Assembly: GCF_002291145.1 (NCBI RefSeq)
Contig: NZ_NTGE01000111.1
Coordinates: forward strand, 124,001-188,000
Direction of reading: 5' to 3'
DNA: 64,000 bases
Source: Streptomyces sp. SA15
GTDB taxonomy: Bacteria; Actinomycetota; Actinomycetes; Streptomycetales; Streptomycetaceae
Notes under the pieces: model-generated
What the model was told of the DNA's origin: nothing
Database searches by the model: none
What the model saw: the letters and a program-made list of their open reading frames with translations, nothing else
Position numbers and translations under genes: made by a program
Part shown: one piece after another, positions 1 to 10,075 of the stretch
How the letters are laid out: each line of letters opens with the position of its first letter
Numbering within the stretch: position 1 is the first letter of the stretch

Positions 1-172
1 ACCCCGCCCGAAGATCGGGAAGCGCCGCGACGAGGCCCAGAAGATCCTGTCTGAAGCGGCCGGCGCGCCGGTATCGGTATCGGGGGCGACGACCGACGGG
101 CTCGGCTTCCCCGGACGCGGCGAGGGCCTGATGGCGGTCGCCACGGCACTGGTGGTGCGGACCGGGGTCTGA
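1..172 (+). CDS. ispF: 2-C-methyl-D-erythritol 2,4-cyclodiphosphate synthase, C-terminal end (partial)
   Basis: Only the last 57 codons are in the window, read in the frame starting at base 2 and stopping with TGA at 170-172. The tail ATTDGLGFPGRGEGLMA matches the conserved C-terminal signature of IspF, the enzyme of the non-mevalonate isoprenoid pathway that cyclises CDP-methylerythritol 2-phosphate. The signature Thr-Thr and GRGEG that close the active site are present. Position directly upstream of cysS is the usual Streptomyces order (ispD-ispF-cysS-rlmB). The start lies outside the window. Confidence 0.85.
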   Translation, partial: PRPKIGKRRDEAQKILSEAAGAPVSVSGATTDGLGFPGRGEGLMAVATALVVRTGV

Positions 173-270
173 CCCCGGCCGGGGAGTGAACGACCGGGGG
201 GTGAACGACACGAATACGTCTACCTTCAACCGAAGGTCGCAGGGCACTCCCACCGGCCCACTACCCTGGA

Positions 271-1674
<1,404 letters not shown>

Positions 1675-1686
1675 ATCCCGTTCTTG

Positions 1687-1726
1687 ATCGAATGCAATCG
1701 AATGCAATCGAATGTGATCGATTGTG
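1687..1726. repeat. Four tandem 10-bp units downstream of cysS
   Basis: The units ATCGAATGCA, ATCGAATGCA, ATCGAATGTG and ATCGATTGTG lie end to end just after the cysS stop. The period of 10 bp is close to one helical turn. Function is not known; it may be a protein-binding array or slippage product. Confidence 0.8.
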
Positions 1727-1749
1727 CCGCCCGGCCCTCCGGGCGGCAC
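1724..1749. terminator. Hairpin between cysS and rlmB
   Basis: Perfect 11-bp stem GTGCCGCCCGG / CCGGGCGGCAC with loop CCCT. No T-run follows, so it may be a weak terminator or RNA-processing hairpin. Confidence 0.6.
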
Positions 1750-1794
1750 ACTGCATAGACGTACGTACGAAAACTCACGACAGACAGGTAGGTC

Positions 1795-2736
1795 ATGGCC
1801 GCTAACAACCGCCGCATGTCCGGCAAGAAGGGCGCGCAGGTCGGCAGTGGCGGCCAGCGGCGCCGAGGCCTGGAAGGCAAGGGACCGACGCCGCCCGCCG
1901 AGATGCGCAAGGGACACGCCAAGCAGCGCGCCGCACAGGCGAAGGTCAAGCGCGCGACCGTGCGCAAGGCGCCGCGCGGCCGCGGCGGCAAGTCGGCGTC
2001 CGAGTTCGTCGTCGGGCGCAACCCCGTCGTCGAGGCGCTGCGCGAGGGCGTGCCCGCCTCCACGCTGTACGTCCAGCAGTTCATCGACAACGACGAGCGG
2101 GTGCGCGAGGCGCTCCAGCTCGCGGCCGACCGCGGCGGCATCAACCTCATGGAGGCGCCGCGCCCCGAGCTCGACCGCATGACCAACGGGCTCAACCACC
2201 AGGGCCTGGTCCTCCAGGTCCCGCCCTACGAGTACGCCCACCCCGAGGACCTCGCCGACGCCGCCGCCGACGAGGGCGAGGACCCGCTCATCGTCGCCCT
2301 CGACGGCGTCACCGACCCGCGCAACCTCGGTGCCATCGTCCGCTCCGTCTCCGCCTTCGGCGGTCACGGCGTCGTCGTCCCCGAGCGGCGCGCGGCCGGC
2401 ATGACCGCCGGCGCCTGGAAGACGTCCGCCGGCACCGCGGCCCGTACGCCCGTCGCCCGCGCCACCAATCTGACGCGGACCCTGGAGTCGTACAAGAAGG
2501 CGGGCATCGTGGTCGTCGGCCTCGCCGCCGACGGCGAGGCCGAACTCGGCGAGCTTCAAGCCCTGCAGGGTCCGGTCGTCATCGTCATCGGCAGCGAGGG
2601 CAAGGGCCTGTCGCGGCTCGTCGGCGAGACCTGTGACTTCCGGGTGCGGATTCCGATGCCCGGTGGTGCGGAGTCGCTCAACGCCGGTGTGGCGGCGGGG
2701 ATCGTGCTCTACGAGGCGGCTCGGCGACGCGCCTGA
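1795..2736 (+). CDS. rlmB: 23S rRNA (guanosine-2'-O-)-methyltransferase, RlmB/TrmH family
   Basis: 313 residues. The first 70 residues are a basic, Lys/Arg/Gly-rich extension typical of actinobacterial members. Residues about 72-145 form the substrate-binding domain (FVVGRNPVVEALREG), followed by a SPOUT methyltransferase domain with its three motifs: LDGVTDPRNLGAIVRS, VIVIGSEGKGLSRL and IPMPGGAESLNAGVAAGI. These build the trefoil knot that binds S-adenosylmethionine. The family methylates a guanosine in the peptidyl-transferase region of 23S rRNA. Start ATG at 1795 follows an AGGTAGGTC region. The order after cysS is conserved in Streptomyces. Confidence 0.92.
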   Translation: MAANNRRMSGKKGAQVGSGGQRRRGLEGKGPTPPAEMRKGHAKQRAAQAKVKRATVRKAPRGRGGKSASEFVVGRNPVVEALREGVPASTLYVQQFIDNDERVREALQLAADRGGINLMEAPRPELDRMTNGLNHQGLVLQVPPYEYAHPEDLADAAADEGEDPLIVALDGVTDPRNLGAIVRSVSAFGGHGVVVPERRAAGMTAGAWKTSAGTAARTPVARATNLTRTLESYKKAGIVVVGLAADGEAELGELQALQGPVVIVIGSEGKGLSRLVGETCDFRVRIPMPGGAESLNAGVAAGIVLYEAARRRA

Positions 2737-2855
2737 ACGACTCTTCGACCACGTCACTCACACGGGGTATTTCCGGCGTCCAGGGGCAACCTTGACGGGG
2801 TCCGGACAGATCCGCCAAGTCAAGGCAGTGTCCTAAGCGCACGTCACTCGGTTAG

Positions 2856-4556
2856 ATGAGTGTGGACACCAGAACACCCCGCACACCCACGGGGGACCGC
2901 TCGTCGGGGTACGACGACGCTCCCGCGCTGAGCATGGTGAAGGTGCCGAGCGATCCGGCGCAGATCATCGTCAATCATGCGAGTTTCCGCGTGCAGTTCG
3001 GCGCCTCGGCGCGGCGCAGTCAATCCCCGCGGATCGCAGGGCACTTGAGCGCCACCGAGGACACCGCCCGTATCCCCGCCGTCGGCGCGGCCGGCAGACC
3101 GGCCGCGACCGCGGGCGCCCGTCGCCGCCCCGTCGTCTGGAGCGGCAAGTCCGCCCCCGACGACACCGGCGCCCACCGCCTGCTCCAGGCCGTGCGGGGC
3201 GGCAGCGTCGGCCACGGCGACGAGCAGTCCCCGTCCCCATCCGTGTCCGCCGACGCCGGAGCCACCCAGGTCATCCCACGCGTCGACGTCAACAGCGGCT
3301 ATGGCGACGGCGGTTACGACGACCGCGGTTACGGCGACGGTTATGGCGACCTCGCCCAGACCATGGAAACACCCGTCATCGGCGCCCAGCGCACCCACGA
3401 TCCCCAAGGCACCCGACTTCTGCCGAACATGCGGACCGTGGGCAGCGCCTACGACGAACCCGCCTACGGCACCGAGCAGTTCGACGACCACCACGAACCC
3501 GACGAGGCGGAGAGCGCGACCCGGTCCGCCGAACGCCGCGGCGACGACCCCGCGCGGCACGCCTATTACCCGGGCCGCCGCATGAACCTCGGCGTCGTCC
3601 TGCTGCCCCTGCGTGTCTTCCTCGGCGCGATCTCCATCTACGCCGGCATGGGCAAACTCTGCGACCCTGTCTACTTCGACGGCGGCAAGCGCGGCTCCAT
3701 GGTCAAGTGGCTCAACACCCTGCACCCCTGGGAAGTCGCCGAGCCGCTCCGGCAGTTCGCCCTCGAACACCCCGTCGGCGCCGGGCTCGTCATCGCCTTC
3801 TTCCAGGTCATCGTGGGTGTCCTCACGGTCCTGGGCTGCTGGCAGCGCGTCGCCGCCGTCGTCGGCGCCGGCCTCTCCGCCGCCCTCCTCGTCACGGTCA
3901 GCTGGAAGAGCGTCCCCGCCTACGACACACCCGACATCATCTACCTCGCCGCCTGGTCCCCGCTGATCATCGCTGGCGCCCCCGTCTACTCCATCGACGG
4001 CCGTCTCGCCGGCGGCGCCTGGCGGCGCCTCGGACCCCGCGCCGACATCTGGGAACTGCGCCACTACGTCCTGCGCCGCGGCGCCCTCATCACCGCCGTC
4101 GTCACCGGGCTCACCCTGCTCATCGGCTCGCTGCTCGGCGGCGCCGTCCGGGACGCCGACCGCGTGGTCGTCCCCGGCCCCGGCGAGGCCCCGCGCAACG
4201 AACAGCCCGGCTCCCCGCTCCCGCAGGACCCCACCGAGCGGCAGAAGAAGACCCCGTCGGCCTCCACCTCCCCCACCCAGGGCACGACGGCCGGCCCGTC
4301 CGCCGGCACCGCCACCACCCCCGGCGCCGGCCGCGAGACCGGCACCGCGACCGGCGGCTCACCCAGCCAGACCCAGGGCACCACGGGCCAGGCCCCGCCC
4401 CAGCGGTCCTCCCCCGCCCAGCAGGCCCCCAGCACCACCTCCGGCCCGACCTCCGGCGGCAGCGCCACCGGAGGCACCTCGAGCGGCGGCTCCGGCGGCT
4501 CCGGAGGCGGCTCCTCCTCCGGCCAGGAGGGCCTGGTGGGCGGCCTGTTGGGGTAA
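2856..4556 (+). CDS. DoxX family integral membrane protein with long disordered ends
   Basis: 566 residues. Residues 1 to about 245 are hydrophilic and low complexity (Gly/Tyr/Asp repeats such as GYGDGGYDDRGYGDGYG). A DoxX-type four-helix membrane module follows from about residue 248 (LGVVLLPLRVFLGAISIYAG) through AGLVIAFFQVIVGVLTVLGC and IIYLAAWSPLIIAGAPVYSI, with one more helix near residue 420 (ALITAVVTGLTLLIGSLLGG). The last 110 residues are a Pro/Ser/Thr/Gly-rich tail. DoxX proteins are linked to quinone or redox membrane complexes, but the role of this actinobacterial form is unknown. Ends about 58 bases before a strong bidirectional terminator. Start ATG chosen because it opens the reading frame shortly after the upstream promoter-like region. 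Confidence 0.8.
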   Translation: MSVDTRTPRTPTGDRSSGYDDAPALSMVKVPSDPAQIIVNHASFRVQFGASARRSQSPRIAGHLSATEDTARIPAVGAAGRPAATAGARRRPVVWSGKSAPDDTGAHRLLQAVRGGSVGHGDEQSPSPSVSADAGATQVIPRVDVNSGYGDGGYDDRGYGDGYGDLAQTMETPVIGAQRTHDPQGTRLLPNMRTVGSAYDEPAYGTEQFDDHHEPDEAESATRSAERRGDDPARHAYYPGRRMNLGVVLLPLRVFLGAISIYAGMGKLCDPVYFDGGKRGSMVKWLNTLHPWEVAEPLRQFALEHPVGAGLVIAFFQVIVGVLTVLGCWQRVAAVVGAGLSAALLVTVSWKSVPAYDTPDIIYLAAWSPLIIAGAPVYSIDGRLAGGAWRRLGPRADIWELRHYVLRRGALITAVVTGLTLLIGSLLGGAVRDADRVVVPGPGEAPRNEQPGSPLPQDPTERQKKTPSASTSPTQGTTAGPSAGTATTPGAGRETGTATGGSPSQTQGTTGQAPPQRSSPAQQAPSTTSGPTSGGSATGGTSSGGSGGSGGGSSSGQEGLVGGLLG

Positions 4557-4613
4557 CCGAGCCGGTGGGCGGGGTATTGGGCACGCCTGCCGGCTGAACA
4601 CTCCGGCCCACAC

Positions 4614-4650
4614 GAAGGGGTCCCGCATGAACAACATGCGGGACCCCTTC
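4614..4650. terminator. Bidirectional terminator between DoxX and nucleotidyltransferase genes
   Basis: Perfect 16-bp inverted repeat: arms at 4614-4629 (GAAGGGGTCCCGCATG) and 4635-4650, loop AACAA. It lies between two converging genes. Confidence 0.9.
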
Positions 4651-4671
4651 GCCGTACGGGGGACTACGGCG

Positions 4672-5403
4672 CTAACGCCCCAGCGCCGCCAGCTCCTTCG
4701 CAGCCTCCGTCAAATCCTTCGCCGTATCGATCGCACGCCAATACGCACCTTGCGGAATCGGAAACCCAGCCAGCCGCCGCTCACGCGCAAGCCCCGGAAA
4801 CGTCGTGCGCTCATGATCCCCCCGCTCAGGAAGCAGCCCCGCGAACTCCGGCGAGAACACATACACCCCAGCGTTGATCTCGAACGTCGACGGCGGCGAC
4901 TCGATGAAGTCGGTGATCCGCCCGAACCCGTCCGTCCGCACCGCCCCCCACGGAATGCGCGGACGCGCGAGCGCGAGGGTCGCCACCGCATCGCGCTCGG
5001 TGTGGAAGTCCGCCATGTCGCGCAGCGAGAACCGGGTCCAGATGTCGCCGTTGGTGGCGTACCAGGCGCGGTCCGGGTGGGGAAGATGGGCGGCGGCGTA
5101 CTTGAGGCCGCCGCCGCGGCCCAGCGGCTCCGTCTCGACGACCGTCGTGACGTTCACCGGCAGATCGGCGTTCTCCAGCCACTTCTGCAGAACCTCGGCG
5201 AGATGGCCACAGCTGACCACCACATCCGTCACGCCCTCCTCCGCGAGCCAGACAAGCTGATGGCCGATGATCGGAGTCCCCGTCCCGGGGATCTCGACCA
5301 TCGGCTTGGGCCGGTCGTCGGTGTACGGGCGCAACCGGGAGCCCTGGCCACCGGCCAGAACCACGGCTTGAACGGGGCGGGACGCGACGTTCGGATCGGT
5401 CAT
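4672..5403 (-). CDS. NDP-sugar pyrophosphorylase-type nucleotidyltransferase
   Basis: 243 residues. The N-terminal signature LAGGQGSRLRPYTDDRPKPM is the nucleotide-binding loop of sugar-1-phosphate nucleotidyltransferases, with the second lysine region PKPMVEI. TNGDIWTRF holds the metal-binding Asp (YATNGDI), and FEINAGVYVFSPE is the sugar-binding strand seen in mannose-1-phosphate guanylyltransferases. It lacks the left-handed beta-helix acyltransferase tail, so it is the short single-domain type. It should join a nucleotide to a sugar 1-phosphate for cell-envelope glycans, but substrate cannot be read from sequence. Start ATG at 5403. Convergent with the DoxX gene. Confidence 0.88.
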   Translation of the reverse strand: MTDPNVASRPVQAVVLAGGQGSRLRPYTDDRPKPMVEIPGTGTPIIGHQLVWLAEEGVTDVVVSCGHLAEVLQKWLENADLPVNVTTVVETEPLGRGGGLKYAAAHLPHPDRAWYATNGDIWTRFSLRDMADFHTERDAVATLALARPRIPWGAVRTDGFGRITDFIESPPSTFEINAGVYVFSPEFAGLLPERGDHERTTFPGLARERRLAGFPIPQGAYWRAIDTAKDLTEAAKELAALGR

Positions 5404-5522
5404 GACCGAACTGTACGTCGCGTCCCGCCCGCGGCCGGGTCTGGCAACCGTTCCTTAATCAGTCGTTTCCGTCCTCCCGTTTGCGTCCTCCCCTCCGAAG
5501 TAGTGCCGGCGTAACTGCCCGT

Positions 5523-5978
5523 TCAGCCGTGCGCCGCCGCGACGCCCGACGCGAAGGCGGTGTCGCAGACCGGGCGGGCGTACGACTGCGCGCGCGTCGG
5601 GCCGTACACACGGACCGCGGCGCGGCCCAGGGCCCGGGCGATGGAGACGCAGTGCTTCGCCAGCGACGGACGGCCGTTCACGGCCTCCTGGAGGTGCGTG
5701 AGCGCGACGCCCGGGTTCTCCTCCTGCAGTTCCGTCAGGAGCTGGTCGCGCAGCACGTCCTGCGGGGCGCGGGCGGCGGCACGCGACGAGGCGTCCGACG
5801 ACGACGCGTCCGCGGCGGTGAGCACCGGGCTGGAGGGATTCCCCGACCAGTTGACCCGGGTGACCGCGAGGGTCCCGGAGAGCACCAGGACGACGGGCAG
5901 GACGAGGGCGAGGGAGCGGCCGATCCGGCGGGCGGGGCCCCGGCCGCGTCGCGTCTGTTGGTTAGTGGAGTGCTTCAC
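5523..5978 (-). CDS. Small secreted or membrane-anchored protein, unknown function
   Basis: 151 residues. A basic N-terminus (residues 1-24, many Arg) precedes a hydrophobic segment (SLALVLPVVLVLSGTLAV, residues 27-44), which looks like an uncleaved signal anchor or signal peptide. The mature part is alpha-helical with two cysteines (KHCVSIARAL and RPVCDTAF) that could form a disulfide outside the cell. No family recognised. It lies between a nucleotidyltransferase and msiK, transcribed like both, and its 5' end is separated from msiK by a strong terminator at 6116-6153. Confidence 0.7.
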   Translation of the reverse strand: MKHSTNQQTRRGRGPARRIGRSLALVLPVVLVLSGTLAVTRVNWSGNPSSPVLTAADASSSDASSRAAARAPQDVLRDQLLTELQEENPGVALTHLQEAVNGRPSLAKHCVSIARALGRAAVRVYGPTRAQSYARPVCDTAFASGVAAAHG

Positions 5979-6115
5979 GCGTGTGAGGGTAGCGTGGGGT
6001 AATGCTTTAGCGACATTTAGTCACCGGTTCGGGGGATGAAGTGGTGCTCTCTTTTGGGTAGAGGGTTGACGCACACTGCTCGAAACGACCGGTCTGCCGG
6101 GGTATTTGTCGACAA

Positions 6116-6153
6116 CGAGAAGGGCCCCGCAGCAGGCTGCGGGGCCCTTCTCG
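6116..6153. terminator. Terminator downstream of msiK
   Basis: Perfect 17-bp stem with arms at 6116-6132 and 6137-6153 and loop CAGG, lying 40 bases after the msiK stop codon. The GC-rich core is flanked by AGAA/TTCT. Confidence 0.9.
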
Positions 6154-6192
6154 TCAACCTGGGCGAAATCACCCGGTTGTGGTGTTGTCCTG

Positions 6193-7329
<1,137 letters not shown>

Positions 7330-7668
7330 GGTGATGGGCCCCCTTCTACCGGCAGGAACGTGCCGGACGATCCGTTGTAGGAAGGTGGTGAGCCGTCCCG
7401 GACAGCGTCCGGGAAGGTTGGTGTAGTCCACACGTGCGAACTGGGTCAGGACGGTACCTGGCGTTCGCCTGGCTGTCAGTACTCCGGGACATGTGAACTT
7501 CGCGGAAATTTTCGACAGGGGGCAGCGCGCCCACCGATGCCGAGGGCCTCGGTGCACGGTTGGTCACGCACAGTTTTGCGGTCGCGTGAGAGGGGAACGT
7601 CGTGGCTTGGGGAAACGGGCTCTGTGTACAGTGGTGACGCCTTCGCGCATGGCTTTGTAGTGCGCGGT
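7330..7668. other. Non-coding region between msiK and tRNA-Thr
   Basis: 339 bases without a supported gene. It holds the msiK ribosome-binding site, the dre-like box at 7417-7432, and a presumed tRNA promoter in the last 60 bases (TGTGTACAGT near 7622-7631). Nothing else recognised. Confidence 0.6.
7417..7432. promoter_or_regulatory. Candidate DasR operator (dre) upstream of msiK
   Basis: The 16-mer GTTGGTGTAGTCCACA matches the dre core TGGTCTAGACCA at 10 of 12 positions. It shares TAGTCCAC with the dre box upstream of nagK in this same window. It sits 88 bases upstream of the msiK start. DasR control of msiK is an inference. Confidence 0.5.
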
Positions 7669-7741
7669 GCCGCCTTAGCTCAGTTGGCAGAGCGAGTGCC
7701 TTGTAAGCTCTAGGTCGTCGGTTCGATTCCGACAGGCGGCT
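7669..7741 (+). tRNA. tRNA-Thr (anticodon TGT)
   Basis: 73 bases fold as a full cloverleaf: acceptor GCCGCCT/AGGCGGC, D stem GCTC/GAGC, anticodon loop CTTGTAA with anticodon TGT (reads ACA), variable loop AGGTC, T stem GTCGG/CCGAC with TTCGATT loop, discriminator T. CCA is not encoded. The anticodon stem AGTGC/GCTCT has a T-T mismatch at its third pair. Confidence 0.97.
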
Positions 7742-7843
7742 CGATGAACAAGGAAAACCCGCCCGCAGTGCCCGTGAGCTCGTAGTTTCGGCTACGGCCC
7801 AGGTTCTGCGGGTGGGTCATGTCCCCCCGCGCAAGCACCTGGG

Positions 7844-8047
7844 TCAGGCTGGAGTGACGTTTTCGGCCTGGGGTCCTTTGGGTCCCTGCGTCACGTCGAA
7901 CTGGACCCTCTGGCCCTCGTTGAGTTCGCGGTATCCGCTGCTGGCGATGGCCGAGTAGTGGACGAACACGTCGGGGCCGCCGCCGTCTTGAGCGATGAAG
8001 CCGAAACCCTTCTCCGCGTTGAACCACTTCACAATGCCCGTAGCCAT
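7844..8047 (-). CDS. Cold-shock domain protein (CspA family)
   Basis: 67 residues, one cold-shock domain. RNP-1 (KGFGFIA) and RNP-2 (VFVHYSA) motifs, which contact single-stranded RNA or DNA, are intact. The family acts as RNA chaperones. ATG at 8047 is preceded by GAAGGAGATC, a strong ribosome-binding site, so longer readings are not needed. A second member of the family lies at 50287-50490 and shares almost all core residues; this copy has the extra GG in DGGGPDVFVHY. Confidence 0.95.
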   Translation of the reverse strand: MATGIVKWFNAEKGFGFIAQDGGGPDVFVHYSAIASSGYRELNEGQRVQFDVTQGPKGPQAENVTPA

Positions 8048-8221
8048 TTTGATCTCCTTCATGGGCACAGCGTGAGTCCGCTTTGTGCCGTTGTGCTGTG
8101 CTTGTCACGGGTTTCCCAGGGGCATGGGAGGCAAACGCGGCCATCCGGGGTCGTTTGAAGTGGCGCGCGGCGCGTGGCTACCGTGCCGACTCAACGGGAA
8201 ACGCAACGTGAGCCGGCACGC

Positions 8222-8389
8222 TCAGTAACCCTTGATTGCGCGCCACACAGGTCCCAGGTATCCGGTGAGTTCCGAATCCCCTCGCCGCGCCAGCTCGACA
8301 AGGTCATGAGGGTGGAGATCGCCTTCCCCGGTGGTCATGATCTTCTGGACCTCGTCGGCCATCGGCAGCATTTCCGGCGAGAGCGACAC
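8222..8389 (-). CDS. Small hypothetical ORF (55 residues)
   Basis: GTG start at 8389 with GGAG about ten bases upstream; the product is acidic and helical (SPEMLPMADEVQKIM, ending GPVWRAIKGY). It follows the DUF4037 gene on the same strand. G+C is lower than in neighbours and no family is recognised. It fills part of the gap between 8048 and 8456, which otherwise shows nothing. Coding status is uncertain. Confidence 0.35.
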   Translation of the reverse strand: MSLSPEMLPMADEVQKIMTTGEGDLHPHDLVELARRGDSELTGYLGPVWRAIKGY

Positions 8390-8456
8390 AGTTTCTGGCT
8401 TCTCCACTTCCTGAGTGCAGGCTGCCTGCGTCAGGAACCCTCTGACCTGGGCTTCG

Positions 8457-9551
8457 TCATCTCTCGGCCACCATGCTCTCGGCCACCGTCCGAGCCACCT
8501 CCGCCCGCCCCAGCACCTCCGTACTGTCGACGAACTGGTCCACCGCACCGACCCTCGGCAGCGCCCGGATCGCCGGATCGGAGATCCGGGCGAGAAGCGC
8601 CTCGGTGAATCGTTCCGCCCGCAGCACCCGGAAGGGTCTGCTGTGGTACGGACGGGTGGTCGGGTCGAGCCGGTCCGTCAGGCCGAGCTCGTTGTGCAGG
8701 CCGGCGATCGTCTCGTAGGCCGTGGCGAGGTGCTGCTCCCGGGTGTGCCAGTCCGTGGCGGCGAGGGCTGCGGTGAGGGTCGGGGTGAGGCGGGCCCCTG
8801 CCGACGTACGGGCGAAGGCACTGCCCAGCCATTTGCCGTACGGCGGGTAGCGGCGGTCCATGAGGAGGCACAGGCGCATCAGGTCGCGGACCAGGCGGGC
8901 GGTGACGACCGCGGAGCCGAGTTCGTCGCCGACCTCGCCACAGCGGCCGACGAAGGCCTCTTCCTGGGAGATGCGCTGCCATTGGCAGGCCAGGACGTGG
9001 AGCCAGAGGTCGTGCGGGTACCAGCGCAGGGCGGTGCGTGCGGGGGTGAGGACGTGGAGGCCGTCGTGGAAGACGGCGCCGCCGGTGACCTCGGCGAGGA
9101 GTTGGGTGGGTGTCGCCAGCCAGTCGGCCGTCGCGATAGGGGACGTGGGGTCGAAGCCGAGGGTCGTGGTGAACCAGGAGGAGGCGTGGGCGACCTGGAC
9201 GCGGTGATGGACGGGGCCGTCGGTGGGGCTCATGACGCGGATGTCGTTCGCCTCGCCGGTGGGGGTGAAGTGGGTGGGGTAGCCGTGGAAGGTCTTCGGT
9301 AGGTGTGCGGCGAGGAGGTGGCTGATGCGTCCCGCGTGCTGGGAGACGTCTGTGGAGTGGAGGAAGAGCTGGAGGCGCGGGCCCCATTCGTGGTCCGCGG
9401 AGCGGGCGGTGTCGAAGCCGAGGACTTCGGAGCCGCTGCCGATGCGGGCGGCGGAGTGGGGGATGCCGGGGGCGGCCTCCTCCAGCAGGGGGCGTACGGC
9501 CTCGGTGTAGAAGCGGCGGGAGAGTTCGAGGCCGGGGATGAAGGTCGGCAT
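8457..9551 (-). CDS. DUF4037 domain protein
   Basis: 364 residues. Begins MPTFIPGLELSRRFYTEAVRP, the typical opening of the Streptomyces DUF4037 group. RIGSGSEVLGFDTARSADHEWGPR resembles a nucleotidyltransferase-like segment (GSxxxGxDxxxSxDxxxG), so the fold may be related to minimal nucleotidyltransferases. The C-terminal half contains LHVLACQWQRISQEEAFVGRCGEVGDE, helical. Molecular role is not established. Start ATG 9551, stop TGA 8457. Gene to its 5' side is a GNAT acetyltransferase on the same strand with a gap of about 33 bases, so a transcription unit with the APH-like kinase is possible. Confidence 0.82.
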   Translation of the reverse strand: MPTFIPGLELSRRFYTEAVRPLLEEAAPGIPHSAARIGSGSEVLGFDTARSADHEWGPRLQLFLHSTDVSQHAGRISHLLAAHLPKTFHGYPTHFTPTGEANDIRVMSPTDGPVHHRVQVAHASSWFTTTLGFDPTSPIATADWLATPTQLLAEVTGGAVFHDGLHVLTPARTALRWYPHDLWLHVLACQWQRISQEEAFVGRCGEVGDELGSAVVTARLVRDLMRLCLLMDRRYPPYGKWLGSAFARTSAGARLTPTLTAALAATDWHTREQHLATAYETIAGLHNELGLTDRLDPTTRPYHSRPFRVLRAERFTEALLARISDPAIRALPRVGAVDQFVDSTEVLGRAEVARTVAESMVAER

Positions 9552-9584
9552 GTTCGTGACGCTCCTGCGGGCAGCCGTGTCCGT

Positions 9585-10070
9585 TCAGCGATTGATCATG
9601 CGTGATGCCGTCATGAGCGCTTCGTCCGTGAGCCGGTACACCGTCCACTCGTCCTGAGGACGGGCGCCGATGGACTCGTAGAAGGCGATCGTCGGGGCGT
9701 TCCAGTTCAGGACGGACCACTCCAGGCGGGCGTAGCCGCGGTCGACGCAGATGCGGGCCAGTTCGGACAGGAGGGCCTTGCCGTGGCCGCCGCCGCGGGC
9801 GGTGGGGCGGACGTAGAGGTCCTCGAGGTGGATGCCGTGGACGCCGCGCCAGGTGGAGAAGTTGAGGAACCAGATCGCGTAGCCGACGACGTCGCCGGTC
9901 GTGTCGTCGGTGGCGAGGTGGGCGTAGGCGGCCGGGTGTTCGCCGAAGAGGGCCTCATCGAGCTGCTCCTCGGTCGCCTTCACCTCCTCCAACGCCTTCT
10001 CGTACTCGGCGAGTTCGCGGATGAGGGTGTGGAGGGCGGGGACGTCGGCGGGGGTCGCGGGGCGGATCAT
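9585..10070 (-). CDS. GNAT family N-acetyltransferase
   Basis: 161 residues with a complete GNAT fold. Motif A, which holds the acetyl-CoA pyrophosphate, is seen as LYVRPTARGGGHGKALL (about residue 85), and motif B as WNAPTIAFYESIGAR. LIRELAEYEKALEEVKATEE at the N-terminus is typical of the diamine/spermidine acetyltransferase-like subgroup, so a small amine or amino acid substrate is plausible. Start ATG at 10070 lies five bases after the stop codon of the upstream APH-like gene, so the two are translated from one message. Confidence 0.9.
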   Translation of the reverse strand: MIRPATPADVPALHTLIRELAEYEKALEEVKATEEQLDEALFGEHPAAYAHLATDDTTGDVVGYAIWFLNFSTWRGVHGIHLEDLYVRPTARGGGHGKALLSELARICVDRGYARLEWSVLNWNAPTIAFYESIGARPQDEWTVYRLTDEALMTASRMINR

Positions 10071-10075
10071 GGTGG

